Source: Laccaria trichodermophora
Taxonomy: Eukaryota > Basidiomycota > Agaricomycetes > Agaricales > Hydnangiaceae
Reading direction: 5' to 3'
NCBI GenBank assembly: GCA_018417955.1
Contig: JACTVC010000012.1
Span: forward strand, 1,240,001-1,304,000
DNA length: 64,000 bases
In this document: piece after piece, positions 22,301 to 31,311 of the stretch
Position numbering within the stretch: the stretch's first letter is position 1
How the letters are laid out: each line of letters opens with the position of its first letter
Position numbers and translations under genes: made by a program
The notes under the pieces: model-generated
What the model was told of the DNA's origin: nothing
Databases searched by the model: none
The model's input: only the letters and a program-made list of their open reading frames with translations

Positions 22301-25300
22301 AGTACTATGGCTATTCATCCCTGGTAGCAGAACTATTAGGAGACAAGTTGGGAAGCTCTTCGCCAAACTGGAGTACTCCGATGAAATACTGAAGGACTTG
22401 CAAATCCTGAGAAAGCTTACTACTCACCAACCATGCCGAACACAGAATTCGAACAAGGGAGCCGAATTAGACACTACTAGAAAATCGCCAACCCGCTCCG
22501 CGAAACTGAATTTTACACGAAGTTTTACTTTGAGTAAAGGACAAGGCGTCAGGAGGGCTCCAACACAGTGGCCGGAAGTAACGATGGCAAAAGAATCTGT
22601 CGTGAGGAGGCTTCCGGTGTGGACGGCAACCTCGAATGACAGCTCGAGGACGGTAGCTCCTCGTGACAATGATAATGAGCTCAGGGTGCCTGCTGCGTAC
22701 AGAACGCGCATATCAAGCCCTAAGACATGCAGTCGCTCTTATCAGTTTGAAAGTGATCTATCGCGCATCCTACTTGCTGCGAAGATAGTCCCAAGGGTAA
22801 CAAAAGAAGCGAACCTTATTCGTGAAACCAAAACCAATACTAGAGCTTGGCGAGCTGGGGGGATAAAAGCTAGGAACCTTAAATCTAGTCTCAATCGGCC
22901 GTTCGAAGATAGCTTCTTACACGATAACCCCAAGTGTTCCCCTCGAAATCACCCTCGTTTTCGGAGTACTCTTCCGAAGGCTCCTAATGCACCGTTAAAT
23001 TGGGGCCCCAAGGAGGTAGAAGTAGTCGATACCCCATGCTCAGAGAAGTGGGCGGAGGCGGAGCCCTATATTCCTGTTTATGAAGAAGACGAGGTAGCGA
23101 AAACGTCTGCCCCTCTTTCGTCGAGAGAGGACTTTGAAACTGCATGGGATCGAAACGTCCTCAGTTACCCTACCAGATACGGCAGAAAGTTAATAGGAGG
23201 GTCCATGGGGCGCGAGTTATCCGCAGCCTCGGTCCAGAATATCCATAGAGAATTTGTAATTCAGATCATACCTGCCAAGATGCGAACCGTCGACTACGAG
23301 AAGGCAGTAAGCTCTACAAAGCCGAATAAAATTAGCAAAAAGGAATACGTAAGAGATAGAGCCTTGGACGACTCCTTTGATCAACCCTATCCCTTGCAAA
23401 ACGTGGCGGTTCGCGTGACTTTCAATGGTATAGGCAAAAGGATAGTAAAAAAAACTGTTGTAACCCATACTATTCCATCCCATCGATGCGTAAGAGCGGT
23501 CAAGGTTATCAGATTCCTGCATGCCATCATTGTAATGGACGACGACTCACCCCTAGACGAAGAAATTCTCGACAACATAATTCAAGGTTTAGCGGCCATG
23601 AAGAATCTAATGGCGGCTACTCCTAAGTATGACGTCGGCTTTGAAAGCGAACATAACGAATCTCGAGAACCTAAGACGTCGGTGGGTTCAAGAGATCTGT
23701 TAAGTGATGACAAGAGTGGGACAATAGATCTTGAACCCAGAACTCCTGAGGAGTATCGAGAAGGGTTATCGGAGAGGTTACGCAGCAATGCTACAACTTT
23801 CGGAGTTAGCCGTCACATAGGGTACATAGACGCGCGAGTCCTCATACTGCTGCTCCTCAACGCCCAACCAATCCCTGAACCAAAATGCGGTGCCTCACTC
23901 GCAAGAGAAGAAATCATAGATCGACAGCGTGGGACTTGGATTGGAAGAGGAGTAATCAGACCATCCACCCACTCCGAGTCAGGGAAATGCTTAGAGCCTA
24001 GCACAAAACCTGTGCTCGATGAACTCTCTATGTCTCGACAGTCGGAGATCACGCAGGTGTTATTGAGGGCACGGACAGCGCCACCTTCCTTGGACCATTC
24101 AGCTGACACTCAGTTGGCTTTGCGTTACCCGTCAAGACTACAAGTTCTGACCCCGTTTCTATTGCTCGTCGCATTCGGATTTCGCAAAAACCGGCTTGAA
24201 ATCAAATCATTAAATGAACGGGGGGCTACTCTGGATGAGGATTCTGTCCGACTAATCACCTACTGGAGCAGAACGGCGTTGAGATCGACTGAATGCAATT
24301 ACGACGCCATAGGTCATGAAACCCTTGCCATGAAAAGGAATCTCGTGGAATACGCTGCCCTACTAGTCGGGGCGCGAGCTCACGAACACGCCAATCGTCG
24401 AGAGGCAGCGTGGGGGGCAGTGATTACCGCTCACCCAGACCTCAGGATTGTACGCCGAGCAAGTCGGGTCTGCTCTATTGATAATCCTCTATCATGGCTA
24501 ATACGAAGCAACTATCAAATAGCAACGTGGAGAGTGGTGCCTAGGATTGTACGCCAAGCAGAACAAAAAGAAGTCGCCGTACCAACTAACCCCGCTGCCC
24601 TAGCTGCAAATAGGGCGCGAGTTCACGGGAGCCCCAGACGTCAAATTGAAGTACGGGGGGCAACACCTGTCATTCACCACAATGTTAGGCCTGTACGTCG
24701 AGCTGTGGCGGGACGAGAGGCTGTATACCGAAGCATTGCTCAAGGATTAGATGATTTAAAGCTTGTCGAAACAACGGTCGAAGCTCATACTCACCTCAAT
24801 CCTGAGACTACACCTGACACAAGATGTCCAACCGCACAGGCTTCGGCACATTTGCACTTGGACCGTCACGATCCTGCAGTAAAAAACGGATGGAAGTATC
24901 AATATACGACCATATTGCCTGAATTCGACTCGGACGGGATTGCTCCGTTAGAGTACGATACAACGGCGGAGAACATTGCTCGAAACCCAGCGTACTCAAT
25001 CGGTACCCGCATTTCTGATGAATCTCAGGCCAATTCGATCACGGCGTCTAAACCTACGTTCCGTGCCATGCAACAGGAAACCATTCACGAACCGAGTAGT
25101 CATACGAGTTGCAAGCTCGCAGCTGAAGCGAAGCGCGAAGCCTGGATAAGAACCATGAGTGAGAGTCTCAGTGGAAGTTCGAGCTCCGGCGAGACAAAGG
25201 ACGATACTGTCGTAAATGATCTCGAAGATATTCCAACGCGCTCCAAGGTCGACTCTAGGACTCACCAGATAGGAGTCAGACCTTATGAATTTCCGCGGGA

Positions 25301-28300
25301 CGAGGATTATGCAAGACAATGGCAACAGCGCACCCCAGTAGACCTGAAAATCCACAAGGAGATTACGAAAGGCAATAGGACGAATGAACCTTGCCCCACT
25401 CCTCATTATACTAGGGAGTTATTCTATGAGAAACTCTCAAACCCCACGAGCTATCATCATGGAGGACAAAATGAGCCTCCATATCTCATCTACGATGGAT
25501 GGGAAATATGTCCATATGTACCCGAGTTAGAAGTTGACTATATATTATGTTATATGCTTAGATCTCAGGCTTCATATGGGAGAACTCCCTCTGGATCTCG
25601 CCGCTTTATAGCGCGACTACAAAGGTTGTTTTTCTGTGTGCTCGAGTCAGTAGTCAACTCTATGGCACGACGGAAACATGGATCTCCATATGAGAATACA
25701 CACGCAGGTCCCCGCCGCTTCACAGCGCGATCACAAGAATGGTTATCCCAGCCATTCAATAGGAAGAATGTTGAAACTTGCACGCCTACTTTTGAGGCTC
25801 AGTGGAAGATTAACTCTGATCCCTCTGATCTAACGGGCGTGTTACCGTTCATGCGTAGTATTCCATCGCAGACCTTCCCATTAGTAGTAATGAAAGCCAT
25901 GTTGACGGAGCTACCAGCCGCAGGTCCCAGGGAGCGAAAAGAATTCGCCAGACCTTCTATTGAAGGAGTTGTTAACGTATTTGGATTACCTGGAACTGTC
26001 GCTTCAAGCCAAGACAATCTTGCGCTTGCATCAACAAACCACCCGCTAACGGAGGGACAAGTGGAAATTTGCAATACGACTACGGAGCAGACGTTTCGCG
26101 TTTACGATTCCCCTGCTGAGAAGAGCGAGTCGAATGGGCTCCGAGCCCTGATTTATGCGTACTACCACGGCTTACAGTCTTCCACCAAATGGTTTCGGAA
26201 TCATACCCTATCGACGAGATGTAATCGAATAACATCCACTGTGAGCGTGACAATGTCAAAGAACAAACCTCCACACAGACCCTCTCTGCTTAGTCAACTT
26301 ACAGAAGACCATATCGAAGCCTTGGTAACTATTCAACTCGTCATCGAAGGGAGTGCTATCACCCTGTTTCAAGATCAGCTAGTAGCTAAAGCCCGCATCG
26401 AAGAGGGACGATCCTTTCAAGAGTTAAGAGATAGTAGAAACTACACCTTATTCAAATTTAACCTTCACTCTCTCAAACCTCTAAAGGATCGTAACACTGG
26501 CAAGAAAAGTTTGAAGTACGGATCTACCTTTGATTATCAGAGGAGTGACAAAACCTCGCCCTTTGACCCTGAAGGAAATCATGACTATCATACCAGCAAG
26601 TTAATTCGGCTGAATCAAGTACCAGACAATACGAGGAAAGAAATTCTATGCGAACTCCCTAACGACTTCCGCTCCTTCGGCAGAGCGCACGGAGCTCTAT
26701 GGAGTGTTGTAAGCCAATCTGGTGTACTGGTTCTTAAGTTCATCAAATCCCTACGAAGCCGCGAACAAGCTCCATCAGCCGTTGCAAATATTGAGGACCA
26801 AAGAGGAGCCCCATTCTGGATACTGGATCCCGAGGCGAGGATGAAGGAAGCTGGGGACCGCTACATAGGAATATGGACAAATAACACAGAAGAACAACCT
26901 ACTCAATGGTTCCTGAAGGAGGGTCTCCATCACGTCACGGCGCGAGAAATTTGGTCCTCTAAGCGCGTACAACTCGCTGCTCTAAAATCAGTAATCGTCT
27001 TTGCGATAAGGGTTGCCGCCGTGTCTATTTGTCACACTCCAACCTTCGACAACTCAGAACGGACCCGAACACGATCAGAAGCTGGCATGGACAACTCATT
27101 CATCATCGCCATCAGTGAAGGTAGACAACTTCGGATCAACGTGCTCTCTTCAGCAAGGAAAGCGGATCTAGCTCATCTTAGTGCTCTCTCGTATGAACCG
27201 AGGCGAGGGAACGGATATAGCAGGAAATTCTGCTTGGAAAGAATCTTACTGGAGGGGTCCGCGAAGAACAGTGGAGATCACCATGCTTGCTCTATGTACT
27301 ACCGAAATGAGCGTTATCAGATTCCGTCCCTTCAAACTCTCATAGTCCCTGATGGATGTGAAGCGGAACCCGACGAATACGAATGGCAGCGCCCCAGAGA
27401 TGCCCAGGAGGACTTAATCAGAACGCGAGGGCAATGTATTCAACTTTGCGGGACCTACGAACACTCACAACTTGAGACGTTAGCTGTGTCAAAGGTAACT
27501 CCCTGCTCCCTCGTGGAACCAGAACCCCTCAGGAAGTTTTCTCCTTTGACTCCGGGTGACGTTAGGGACAGCGACACCGATTGTTATCTGGGTACAAATA
27601 ATGCGGAGGAGTCTGCCAGAAATGACCCCAAGAAAATCGATGGTTCGATTAAAAGCGCGACAGACTACTTGCACGCTGCTCAGAGCCCCGAGCGAGAATC
27701 CGTTGTCAACGACACGAACACGAATTCTAGGGCCGTTCACGAACGGACTCCCCTCTCCGTCATTCAAGCTGATTCAGCTATGGTAACTCATGTGATCCGG
27801 CTGAACGATAAATTTCTACCGGAGGAGGAAGATTCTAATACTAGGACGAAGAGCCCAGACATTCCCTTAACCACACTCTTCAAGGATTTCAAGGTTAGAA
27901 CGAGAAGAATCGCGACCACCAACCCATTAGTATTCGCTGCGTCGAACTTTATGTTTCACAGGACACCCTTACGGTTGACCGTTAAACAAGTATACAGAGC
28001 CACTCGTATAAGACAAAAGCAAGATTACTACCAAGAGTTTTTTATAGTAATCCTTGAACAAGCACGTCAATGGGGAATCTACAAGCATCACCAGCAGCAA
28101 AATAAGATGGAGCCTTTGGGATCCTCCGATGACTATGGAGACTCTGTAGGAGCTCTCGGACGGCCTACTGATACGTGGCACGATCAAGTTCGTCGGTGTG
28201 GAACGGGATCCAAACACCATTGCATCCATAACTCAACCACCTATGATCCACCCCATTACGCGGGGACTGCATAATCGGGAATGACGCCTTTCGAGTAAAC

Positions 28301-31300
28301 GTCGTAGATCTACACCGCCAAAACATTATCAAGAACTTCGGTTCGACACGTAAACCCCCAAAGACATCAGTGGTCGCCCATTCTCCTTCCTCACCAGATA
28401 ATTCACTTGCTGCTCACCATACGAGTCTCACTCCTACCTCCTATCTTCTGCGCCCCAGTCATCACAGACTTACTATCCAACTCCCCATGGCCTTACGGCG
28501 CGAAGGGTATCTCTACCTGACTCTGTTACATTGAGTTCTACCTGGCCATGAACGGCGCGACAACGCTACCTTTCTCAGAACCCGATGAGTATCATTGCCT
28601 CCATTATTTCACATCGACCCTGCCGATGACTGTCTGATGTCTAACTGCCCGGCTAAGCTGTTCAAGTCAAAGCGAAACGACGGGATGAACGTAGTATGAG
28701 GCTGTCAACAGGTCAAAGAAGATACCACAAGAAACTCAGTGGAAAGGGAACGATTGCGCCCATGGTCGATGCTCCAATCTCACGGGGGGGCTTTGTAACG
28801 GTGTGCTAGTATAAGCTACTCTTGCGTGACCTAGGATCATCGTATTTACTTCTGTTTACTTCTCACTATATAGTGTCGCTTACAAAATAAATAACACACT
28901 TTGCAACCACATCATATATTACATGTGGACGGAGTCACCCCTTTTCTGTACGGCTAGGCAGCCTTATGCCTCCCCTCCGGGATACAAGAGTCCTGCGCCG
29001 GGTGACCGCGCCCCAGTTCCTGGGTCACAGGATAAACTACACGTGGTACCGCTTTGCGGCACCACGTTACGAACTCTTTCACGCGTACCACGAATATTCT
29101 CCGCCGCCATCTCGCACTCGCGCCTTCGTCAAGAAGTCCCGAATCGCCCTACGGTTTCACAGTAAGGAACAACATTGATTTCGGATGAGGGCAGACTTGC
29201 CTTGCGCCAGGTCAATGGGTAAGACCAGTCCCAACCCTCAATCTTCTCGCACACATTCTCCTGGTCAAATATGTAATGCAAAAGGATAGCAAGAGCTCCA
29301 ACAGAGCAACGAAGCGGATTGCGGTGTGGCAGCACGAAGTTGTAGTCCGGTTCCTGCTTCTGTTATCCTCATCTCAGCAAGATATAAAACCAACAATACA
29401 AGTAAACTACAGACTCCTGGCTTCGAGACCTTTGTCTCATGATAAAGGGAAAGTACACCAAAATAATATTTACCGACACCGCAGTGTCGCCCGTCAGGTG
29501 TTGTATAGTTAGGAACAAGCAGGGAGTGGGGTTGAAGGCAGCTGAGCAGCAGATTGATGAGCTCGTCGCCACGGTTGAGAGTGGTGCACTGCCAAGTCCA
29601 GCTAAAATGTGCTTTGATGACTGATGGGACTAGTGAGATAATGTTGTTAGTGATGGTAGAGAAGACATGTAATGGAACTCACGTTGATCGAGCTTTGTGA
29701 AGATAGCGGATGTGATCTCCTCGAAGTGCACAGCGTGCAGCTGTGAGTCCAGTATCGTGTTTTCGCTGATGTCGAAAAACTCATCTCTGGAAAGTATAGT
29801 TATGAGAAATGGAAGATGTAGGTGGGGAAAACTGACTTACTCAAGGCGCAAGCGTTGGGATTCTACCATAAGAGCCTTGTAAAAATCCTGGCTCCTCGAT
29901 GTAGATGTGGGCCGACGTGCTTGCAGGGTAGGGTCATCGTCGCACTGTCGCCGCCGAACGCGGCCGAGCATGGTCATATTCTTTTTCAATGACGACTATG
30001 GCACGAATATGTCAGTTAATGAGGCTCAAACAAAGACGGGGGTCACCGACCGATGATAAGCGTGCCGGGCCCTCCTTTGGGTGACCTCGGGTTGTAAGGA
30101 GGCTCCTTGTTGCAGCATACTTGAGGTATTCCATGGTGTGGTTGGCATCGACGATGTGGTCAGGGATCGTGCCCGCGGCGATCGCTATGGGTACCCAGCG
30201 CTGCCGTGCAGGCGTTAGTGATGTCCCCTTGCATAAAAACTGATAAAAAACATACCCGCCACAGAGAGAGCACGCTCTTCTCTGTTTGCCGCCCACTTTT
30301 TCGCCTTGTGTCCATGATGTATGCATCAATCTAAAAACTGGTCATGATCGGCAGGTAGAAGCTTGAGGCGGAAAGCGCGTACCCAAGCTTTCGAGCTTTC
30401 TGTGCCTGTGATGAAAGGGGATGTTACTCAAGACATTGTGCTGGATGAAACTGAACTCACCCAACGTATCGATCTCCATAGAATCCTCGCGTGGCCCATC
30501 GTCGCCTTCGTCGTCACCATGGTCATCCTCATCGTTGCTCTCTTCACCCGGACCATCGTCTGCGTTCTCGAATCCGTGGTTGAAGGACTCTTGCATTGCT
30601 TTTGCGACGTCGACCATTTGGTCCGTCCCAGCGACGACGGCGCCCGCAGCTGACAGACTGGGGGTCTCTCTTTCTGTCTGTTGGCTCTCGTTACTGCTTG
30701 GTATTCTTCGTTAGCGTGAATTGACTCCTGCACGGAAGGCCGAGACGACGTACCTGGGTTTGGGCAAGCATTGCTGGTCATGCTTTTCAAGCCGCTCAAC
30801 AAGCTCGCCCTTCTTCCCACCGACCTTGAGGTTCTGCTCACGGCATAGGCTCTTTAGAGCAGGGACATTCAAAGAATAGCTGTAGAAAGTAAATAAATCA
30901 GCAAACGTTCAGTACTAGCCATTGCGGTGCTTACTAGAGTTTTTTTGTGCTCTTCTCATTTGAAACCCGGCCTGCATGAAAACGAGATGTGAGCTCCCAC
31001 TGAACAATGTACCACGGCACATTGAAGGTTCTTGCCTTGTCCTTTTGAGGTTCTTGCTGGTCCACTGGCAGGCTGTCTCGATGGCAAAAGCGGGGCTGAG
31101 GGGAAGGAACAAGGTTCGAATGTGTTCAAAGAGTGCTGATGCCCAACACACCTTCTGCTTCGGGAACGGCTGTGGCGACGCTTTGGGAAGGTGCGGCTAC
31201 AGACGCCGATTTTTGATGGGCAGACTCCGGAAAAAGCGCTGGATCGATGCTGAAGTTGTCCGTCTGCTGAGGGGTGTCGTTGTCTGGAAAGCGGAACGAG

Positions 31301-31311
31301 GGCGCGCTCAT
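16373..31311 (-). CDS. Crypton-type tyrosine recombinase (SAP + Tyr-recombinase + GCR1_C-like), split by an LTR element
   Basis: Minus-strand gene from ATG 31311 (MSAPSFRFPDNDTPQQTD) to stop 16373-16375, interrupted by the 10.9-kb element at 18261-29161. A SAP domain (YSLNVPALKSLCREQNLKVG, about 30760-30880) is followed by an acidic linker near 30460-30600. The catalytic domain shows Arg in TLNRGDEL (29571-29573), HxxR in KLHLARK (18117-18128), GHW, and Tyr in QREVY (17974-17976). The C-terminal region after about 16870 (LWKCWDEGTAIEG, then VETEWGSRKDKR and QFQFFISQIETS) resembles the GCR1_C DNA-binding domain. Cryptons are DNA transposons using such recombinases. The catalytic set is complete, and I saw no stop within the exons. 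Whether it can still be expressed depends on splicing across the insertion. Internal exon limits are approximate. Confidence 0.82.
18256..18260. repeat. Target-site duplication, left copy (GTAAG)
   Basis: GTAAG immediately before the 5' LTR, matched by GTAAG at 29162-29166 after the 3' LTR. On the minus strand it reads CTTAC, part of the branch-site motif CTTACTAAAC of the recombinase intron. Confidence 0.9.
18261..18628 (+). repeat. 5' LTR
   Basis: 368 bp, TG...CA ends. It contains a TATA-like TATATAG at 18333-18340 and an AATAAATAA word at 18353-18360, candidates for core promoter and poly(A) signal. The ATG of the giant ORF (18390) lies inside it, 30 bp after the AATAAA-type word. No difference from the 3' copy was found on direct reading. 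Confidence 0.95.
18390..28274 (+). CDS. Giant protein of an LTR element, no recognised domain
   Basis: 3,294 codons without a stop, starting at ATG 18390 inside the 5' LTR (MWTESPLFCTARQPYASPPG). A frame this long cannot be chance in DNA of near-even base composition, and minus-strand frames in the same span are at most 136 codons. I looked for and did not find an aspartic protease D[ST]G, RT YxDD block, RNase H, integrase HHCC or DDE spacing, chromodomain or CCHC knuckle. Residues about 145-640 contain roughly 12 copies of a unit like LARxxAAFEGNxxxxTDD. Other internal duplications occur near residues 430/810, 770-1020 and 2000-2110. The protein is rich in Ser, Thr, Asn and Arg. It could be a structural (gag-like) polyprotein, a captured host gene or a new replication protein. 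The sequence does not decide. Confidence 0.85.
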   Translation: MWTESPLFCTARQPYASPPGYKSPAPGDRAPVPGSQDKLHVVPLCGTTLRTLSRVPRIFSAAISHSRLRQEVPNRPTVSQWWGHRGLHQDEVPECKDSEKLHKASLIDRSCQLMTPSRIPNSQVNLNPNTGEKTVVHASHDAPTSSLARISAAFEGNNSASPFPTLAWIPAAFEEHDSVTTDNGSQPPKTLTTPKKQPLPPDTSYAHCSCARNCPRQVLESQTIVPLEKFPFRQCPIDYTNPRSCKDTNPVSQSTLETSLARIIAASEGNDSAMTDDASSLPLSMLARTSVAFEDNTLAMTDVDPTPSLPTLARTSAASEGNHPNPMDDLFVPLTSNILEGDEVAMRNYDSVPPMLATAFLSTAVSLEEFPSRHRPNHQLPPFKPGVCGQITSLSYSTKWTIYPSDGDRHKIEFRNTNRSTSHEIVASIRSRERGKGMSMTEEPGIEVDSPSCSNPILSKARTPAAFKSNSLTTMDNDYTLSIPMLAHMPAAFGDNDPTIIPFKESSLYQYPSIDPANQFIPESSLARNPAASKDETTDYQTTLAIPRPLVARLPAAYEGNHPVTKDDHPIPSIPAIARLPIAFESNLSVTMDDNFTASCPVIARLLAALESDNLTRINDGSSTSISTITRTFAISEGNDVATTDRGSSSSVTMASSERLESSPPNSLELSSMEDITNGCSMNPALPINSSSARCDYWSCCRLQSPVNKNLPVLATQVMVASKEFPPCQRPHHQSPPVKPGGHQTSVITLLDQAASKRANSLPVLIEKGANKVFATRKGADNLSNSVSVSYYPANHDFVMLSMPRREKRKGAAMKEEHVSDAAYLWDNSPSSPSDHTLLEWRSLFKLGQADLSSNSAAVQYVNMLSVLSKDTTKILAILESANNSKMIAPRKMTRRPWSTNVNLLIILHAASQFKIRFNKNQSSLRSRTDKKDELEITSVEHKSTTESHAAPQDSKLTSPFNNNSMCISQPESTSSHVLDDMGMCPNPVAPLSMNYLPVLGKGAINLLAAFTSAVNHSPKPTTSSKMNQRSSAMGATQLAALRRSPWRLTLDLARTTMKNDNNQKKFTELRFKGDENQMLPFCQTRARNEPYNTRRKHESSFKFSAVLEDNEEVKDLFDLANPTTAPVKHSPGLFGSTMNDNVLFSSSLLNESLLNQMKDECDRSRNTIELVYVALEVHCWEHLDVTKRNSASQDISLEILARCINLIFSYEVEHNQLLEPSQVVATIHVVLRALEEFVPDHQITSSQSLTTQTSRARTPPLNLVLRNYPAKTSKRLVQETNTLSWMHEVNSDQRTTGFHEPTRVLWLFIPGSRTIRRQVGKLFAKLEYSDEILKDLQILRKLTTHQPCRTQNSNKGAELDTTRKSPTRSAKLNFTRSFTLSKGQGVRRAPTQWPEVTMAKESVVRRLPVWTATSNDSSRTVAPRDNDNELRVPAAYRTRISSPKTCSRSYQFESDLSRILLAAKIVPRVTKEANLIRETKTNTRAWRAGGIKARNLKSSLNRPFEDSFLHDNPKCSPRNHPRFRSTLPKAPNAPLNWGPKEVEVVDTPCSEKWAEAEPYIPVYEEDEVAKTSAPLSSREDFETAWDRNVLSYPTRYGRKLIGGSMGRELSAASVQNIHREFVIQIIPAKMRTVDYEKAVSSTKPNKISKKEYVRDRALDDSFDQPYPLQNVAVRVTFNGIGKRIVKKTVVTHTIPSHRCVRAVKVIRFLHAIIVMDDDSPLDEEILDNIIQGLAAMKNLMAATPKYDVGFESEHNESREPKTSVGSRDLLSDDKSGTIDLEPRTPEEYREGLSERLRSNATTFGVSRHIGYIDARVLILLLLNAQPIPEPKCGASLAREEIIDRQRGTWIGRGVIRPSTHSESGKCLEPSTKPVLDELSMSRQSEITQVLLRARTAPPSLDHSADTQLALRYPSRLQVLTPFLLLVAFGFRKNRLEIKSLNERGATLDEDSVRLITYWSRTALRSTECNYDAIGHETLAMKRNLVEYAALLVGARAHEHANRREAAWGAVITAHPDLRIVRRASRVCSIDNPLSWLIRSNYQIATWRVVPRIVRQAEQKEVAVPTNPAALAANRARVHGSPRRQIEVRGATPVIHHNVRPVRRAVAGREAVYRSIAQGLDDLKLVETTVEAHTHLNPETTPDTRCPTAQASAHLHLDRHDPAVKNGWKYQYTTILPEFDSDGIAPLEYDTTAENIARNPAYSIGTRISDESQANSITASKPTFRAMQQETIHEPSSHTSCKLAAEAKREAWIRTMSESLSGSSSSGETKDDTVVNDLEDIPTRSKVDSRTHQIGVRPYEFPRDEDYARQWQQRTPVDLKIHKEITKGNRTNEPCPTPHYTRELFYEKLSNPTSYHHGGQNEPPYLIYDGWEICPYVPELEVDYILCYMLRSQASYGRTPSGSRRFIARLQRLFFCVLESVVNSMARRKHGSPYENTHAGPRRFTARSQEWLSQPFNRKNVETCTPTFEAQWKINSDPSDLTGVLPFMRSIPSQTFPLVVMKAMLTELPAAGPRERKEFARPSIEGVVNVFGLPGTVASSQDNLALASTNHPLTEGQVEICNTTTEQTFRVYDSPAEKSESNGLRALIYAYYHGLQSSTKWFRNHTLSTRCNRITSTVSVTMSKNKPPHRPSLLSQLTEDHIEALVTIQLVIEGSAITLFQDQLVAKARIEEGRSFQELRDSRNYTLFKFNLHSLKPLKDRNTGKKSLKYGSTFDYQRSDKTSPFDPEGNHDYHTSKLIRLNQVPDNTRKEILCELPNDFRSFGRAHGALWSVVSQSGVLVLKFIKSLRSREQAPSAVANIEDQRGAPFWILDPEARMKEAGDRYIGIWTNNTEEQPTQWFLKEGLHHVTAREIWSSKRVQLAALKSVIVFAIRVAAVSICHTPTFDNSERTRTRSEAGMDNSFIIAISEGRQLRINVLSSARKADLAHLSALSYEPRRGNGYSRKFCLERILLEGSAKNSGDHHACSMYYRNERYQIPSLQTLIVPDGCEAEPDEYEWQRPRDAQEDLIRTRGQCIQLCGTYEHSQLETLAVSKVTPCSLVEPEPLRKFSPLTPGDVRDSDTDCYLGTNNAEESARNDPKKIDGSIKSATDYLHAAQSPERESVVNDTNTNSRAVHERTPLSVIQADSAMVTHVIRLNDKFLPEEEDSNTRTKSPDIPLTTLFKDFKVRTRRIATTNPLVFAASNFMFHRTPLRLTVKQVYRATRIRQKQDYYQEFFIVILEQARQWGIYKHHQQQNKMEPLGSSDDYGDSVGALGRPTDTWHDQVRRCGTGSKHHCIHNSTTYDPPHYAGTA
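18630..18642 (+). other. Candidate primer-binding site
   Basis: TGGTGGGGGCACC begins one base after the 5' LTR. It starts TGG, as needed to pair with a tRNA 3' CCA end. The priming tRNA was not identified. The site lies within the giant ORF. Confidence 0.6.
18829..20310 (+). repeat. Degenerate coding repeat, ~12 copies
   Basis: A unit beginning TTAGCGCGAATATCCGCTGC recurs near 18829, 18888, 19166, 19246, 19323, 19771, 19845, 19965, 20038, 20117, 20196 and 20272. It encodes LARxPAAFEGN followed by a Thr/Asp-rich linker. Within clusters the spacing is about 60-80 bp. Copies differ at many positions yet all keep the reading frame. Confidence 0.8.
28275..28793 (+). other. Non-coding 3' segment of the LTR element
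   Basis: 519 bp between the stop of the giant ORF and the 3' LTR. I see no coding frame or clear structure apart from the terminal G-run. Confidence 0.5.
28782..28793 (+). other. Candidate polypurine tract
   Basis: A run of seven G followed by CTT lies directly before the 3' LTR, the expected place for the plus-strand primer of an LTR element. It is short and not purely purine. Confidence 0.45.
28794..29161 (+). repeat. 3' LTR
   Basis: Copy of the 5' LTR offset by 10,533 bp, same length and ends. It repeats the first 80 codons of the giant ORF (28923 onward), which run out at a stop just past the LTR at 29163-29165. Confidence 0.95.
29162..29166. repeat. Target-site duplication, right copy (GTAAG)
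   Basis: GTAAG directly after the 3' LTR. It pairs with 18256-18260 and fits the 5-bp duplication common to Gypsy- and Copia-type integrases. Confidence 0.9.

Larger units (their letters stand above)
18261..29161 (+). mobile_element. LTR element with one giant non-pol ORF
   Basis: A 10,901-bp element with two 368-bp LTRs that I read as identical, at 18261-18628 and 28794-29161, each starting TGTAACGG and ending TTTCACA. It is flanked by a 5-bp direct repeat GTAAG (18256-18260 and 29162-29166). A TGG-type primer-binding site follows the 5' LTR and a seven-G run precedes the 3' LTR. These are standard hallmarks of retrotransposition by an RNA intermediate and integrase. The interior holds a single 3,294-codon frame without recognisable pol domains. 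By structure it resembles a non-autonomous large retrotransposon derivative, which would need enzymes in trans, but those usually lack long ORFs. Confidence 0.95.

Noticed and set aside
23520..23640. Possible reverse-transcriptase DD box in the giant ORF (IIVMDDDSPLDEEILDNIIQ)
   Set aside because: Two or three Asp in a hydrophobic context are present, but the preceding RT blocks and the downstream K/C-rich segment are absent. The resemblance is too weak to claim RT.
18261..29161. Recombinase gene called as a dead pseudogene
   Set aside because: The insertion lies in an intron and leaves exons, acceptor and branch motif intact. Loss of function is possible but not shown by the sequence.
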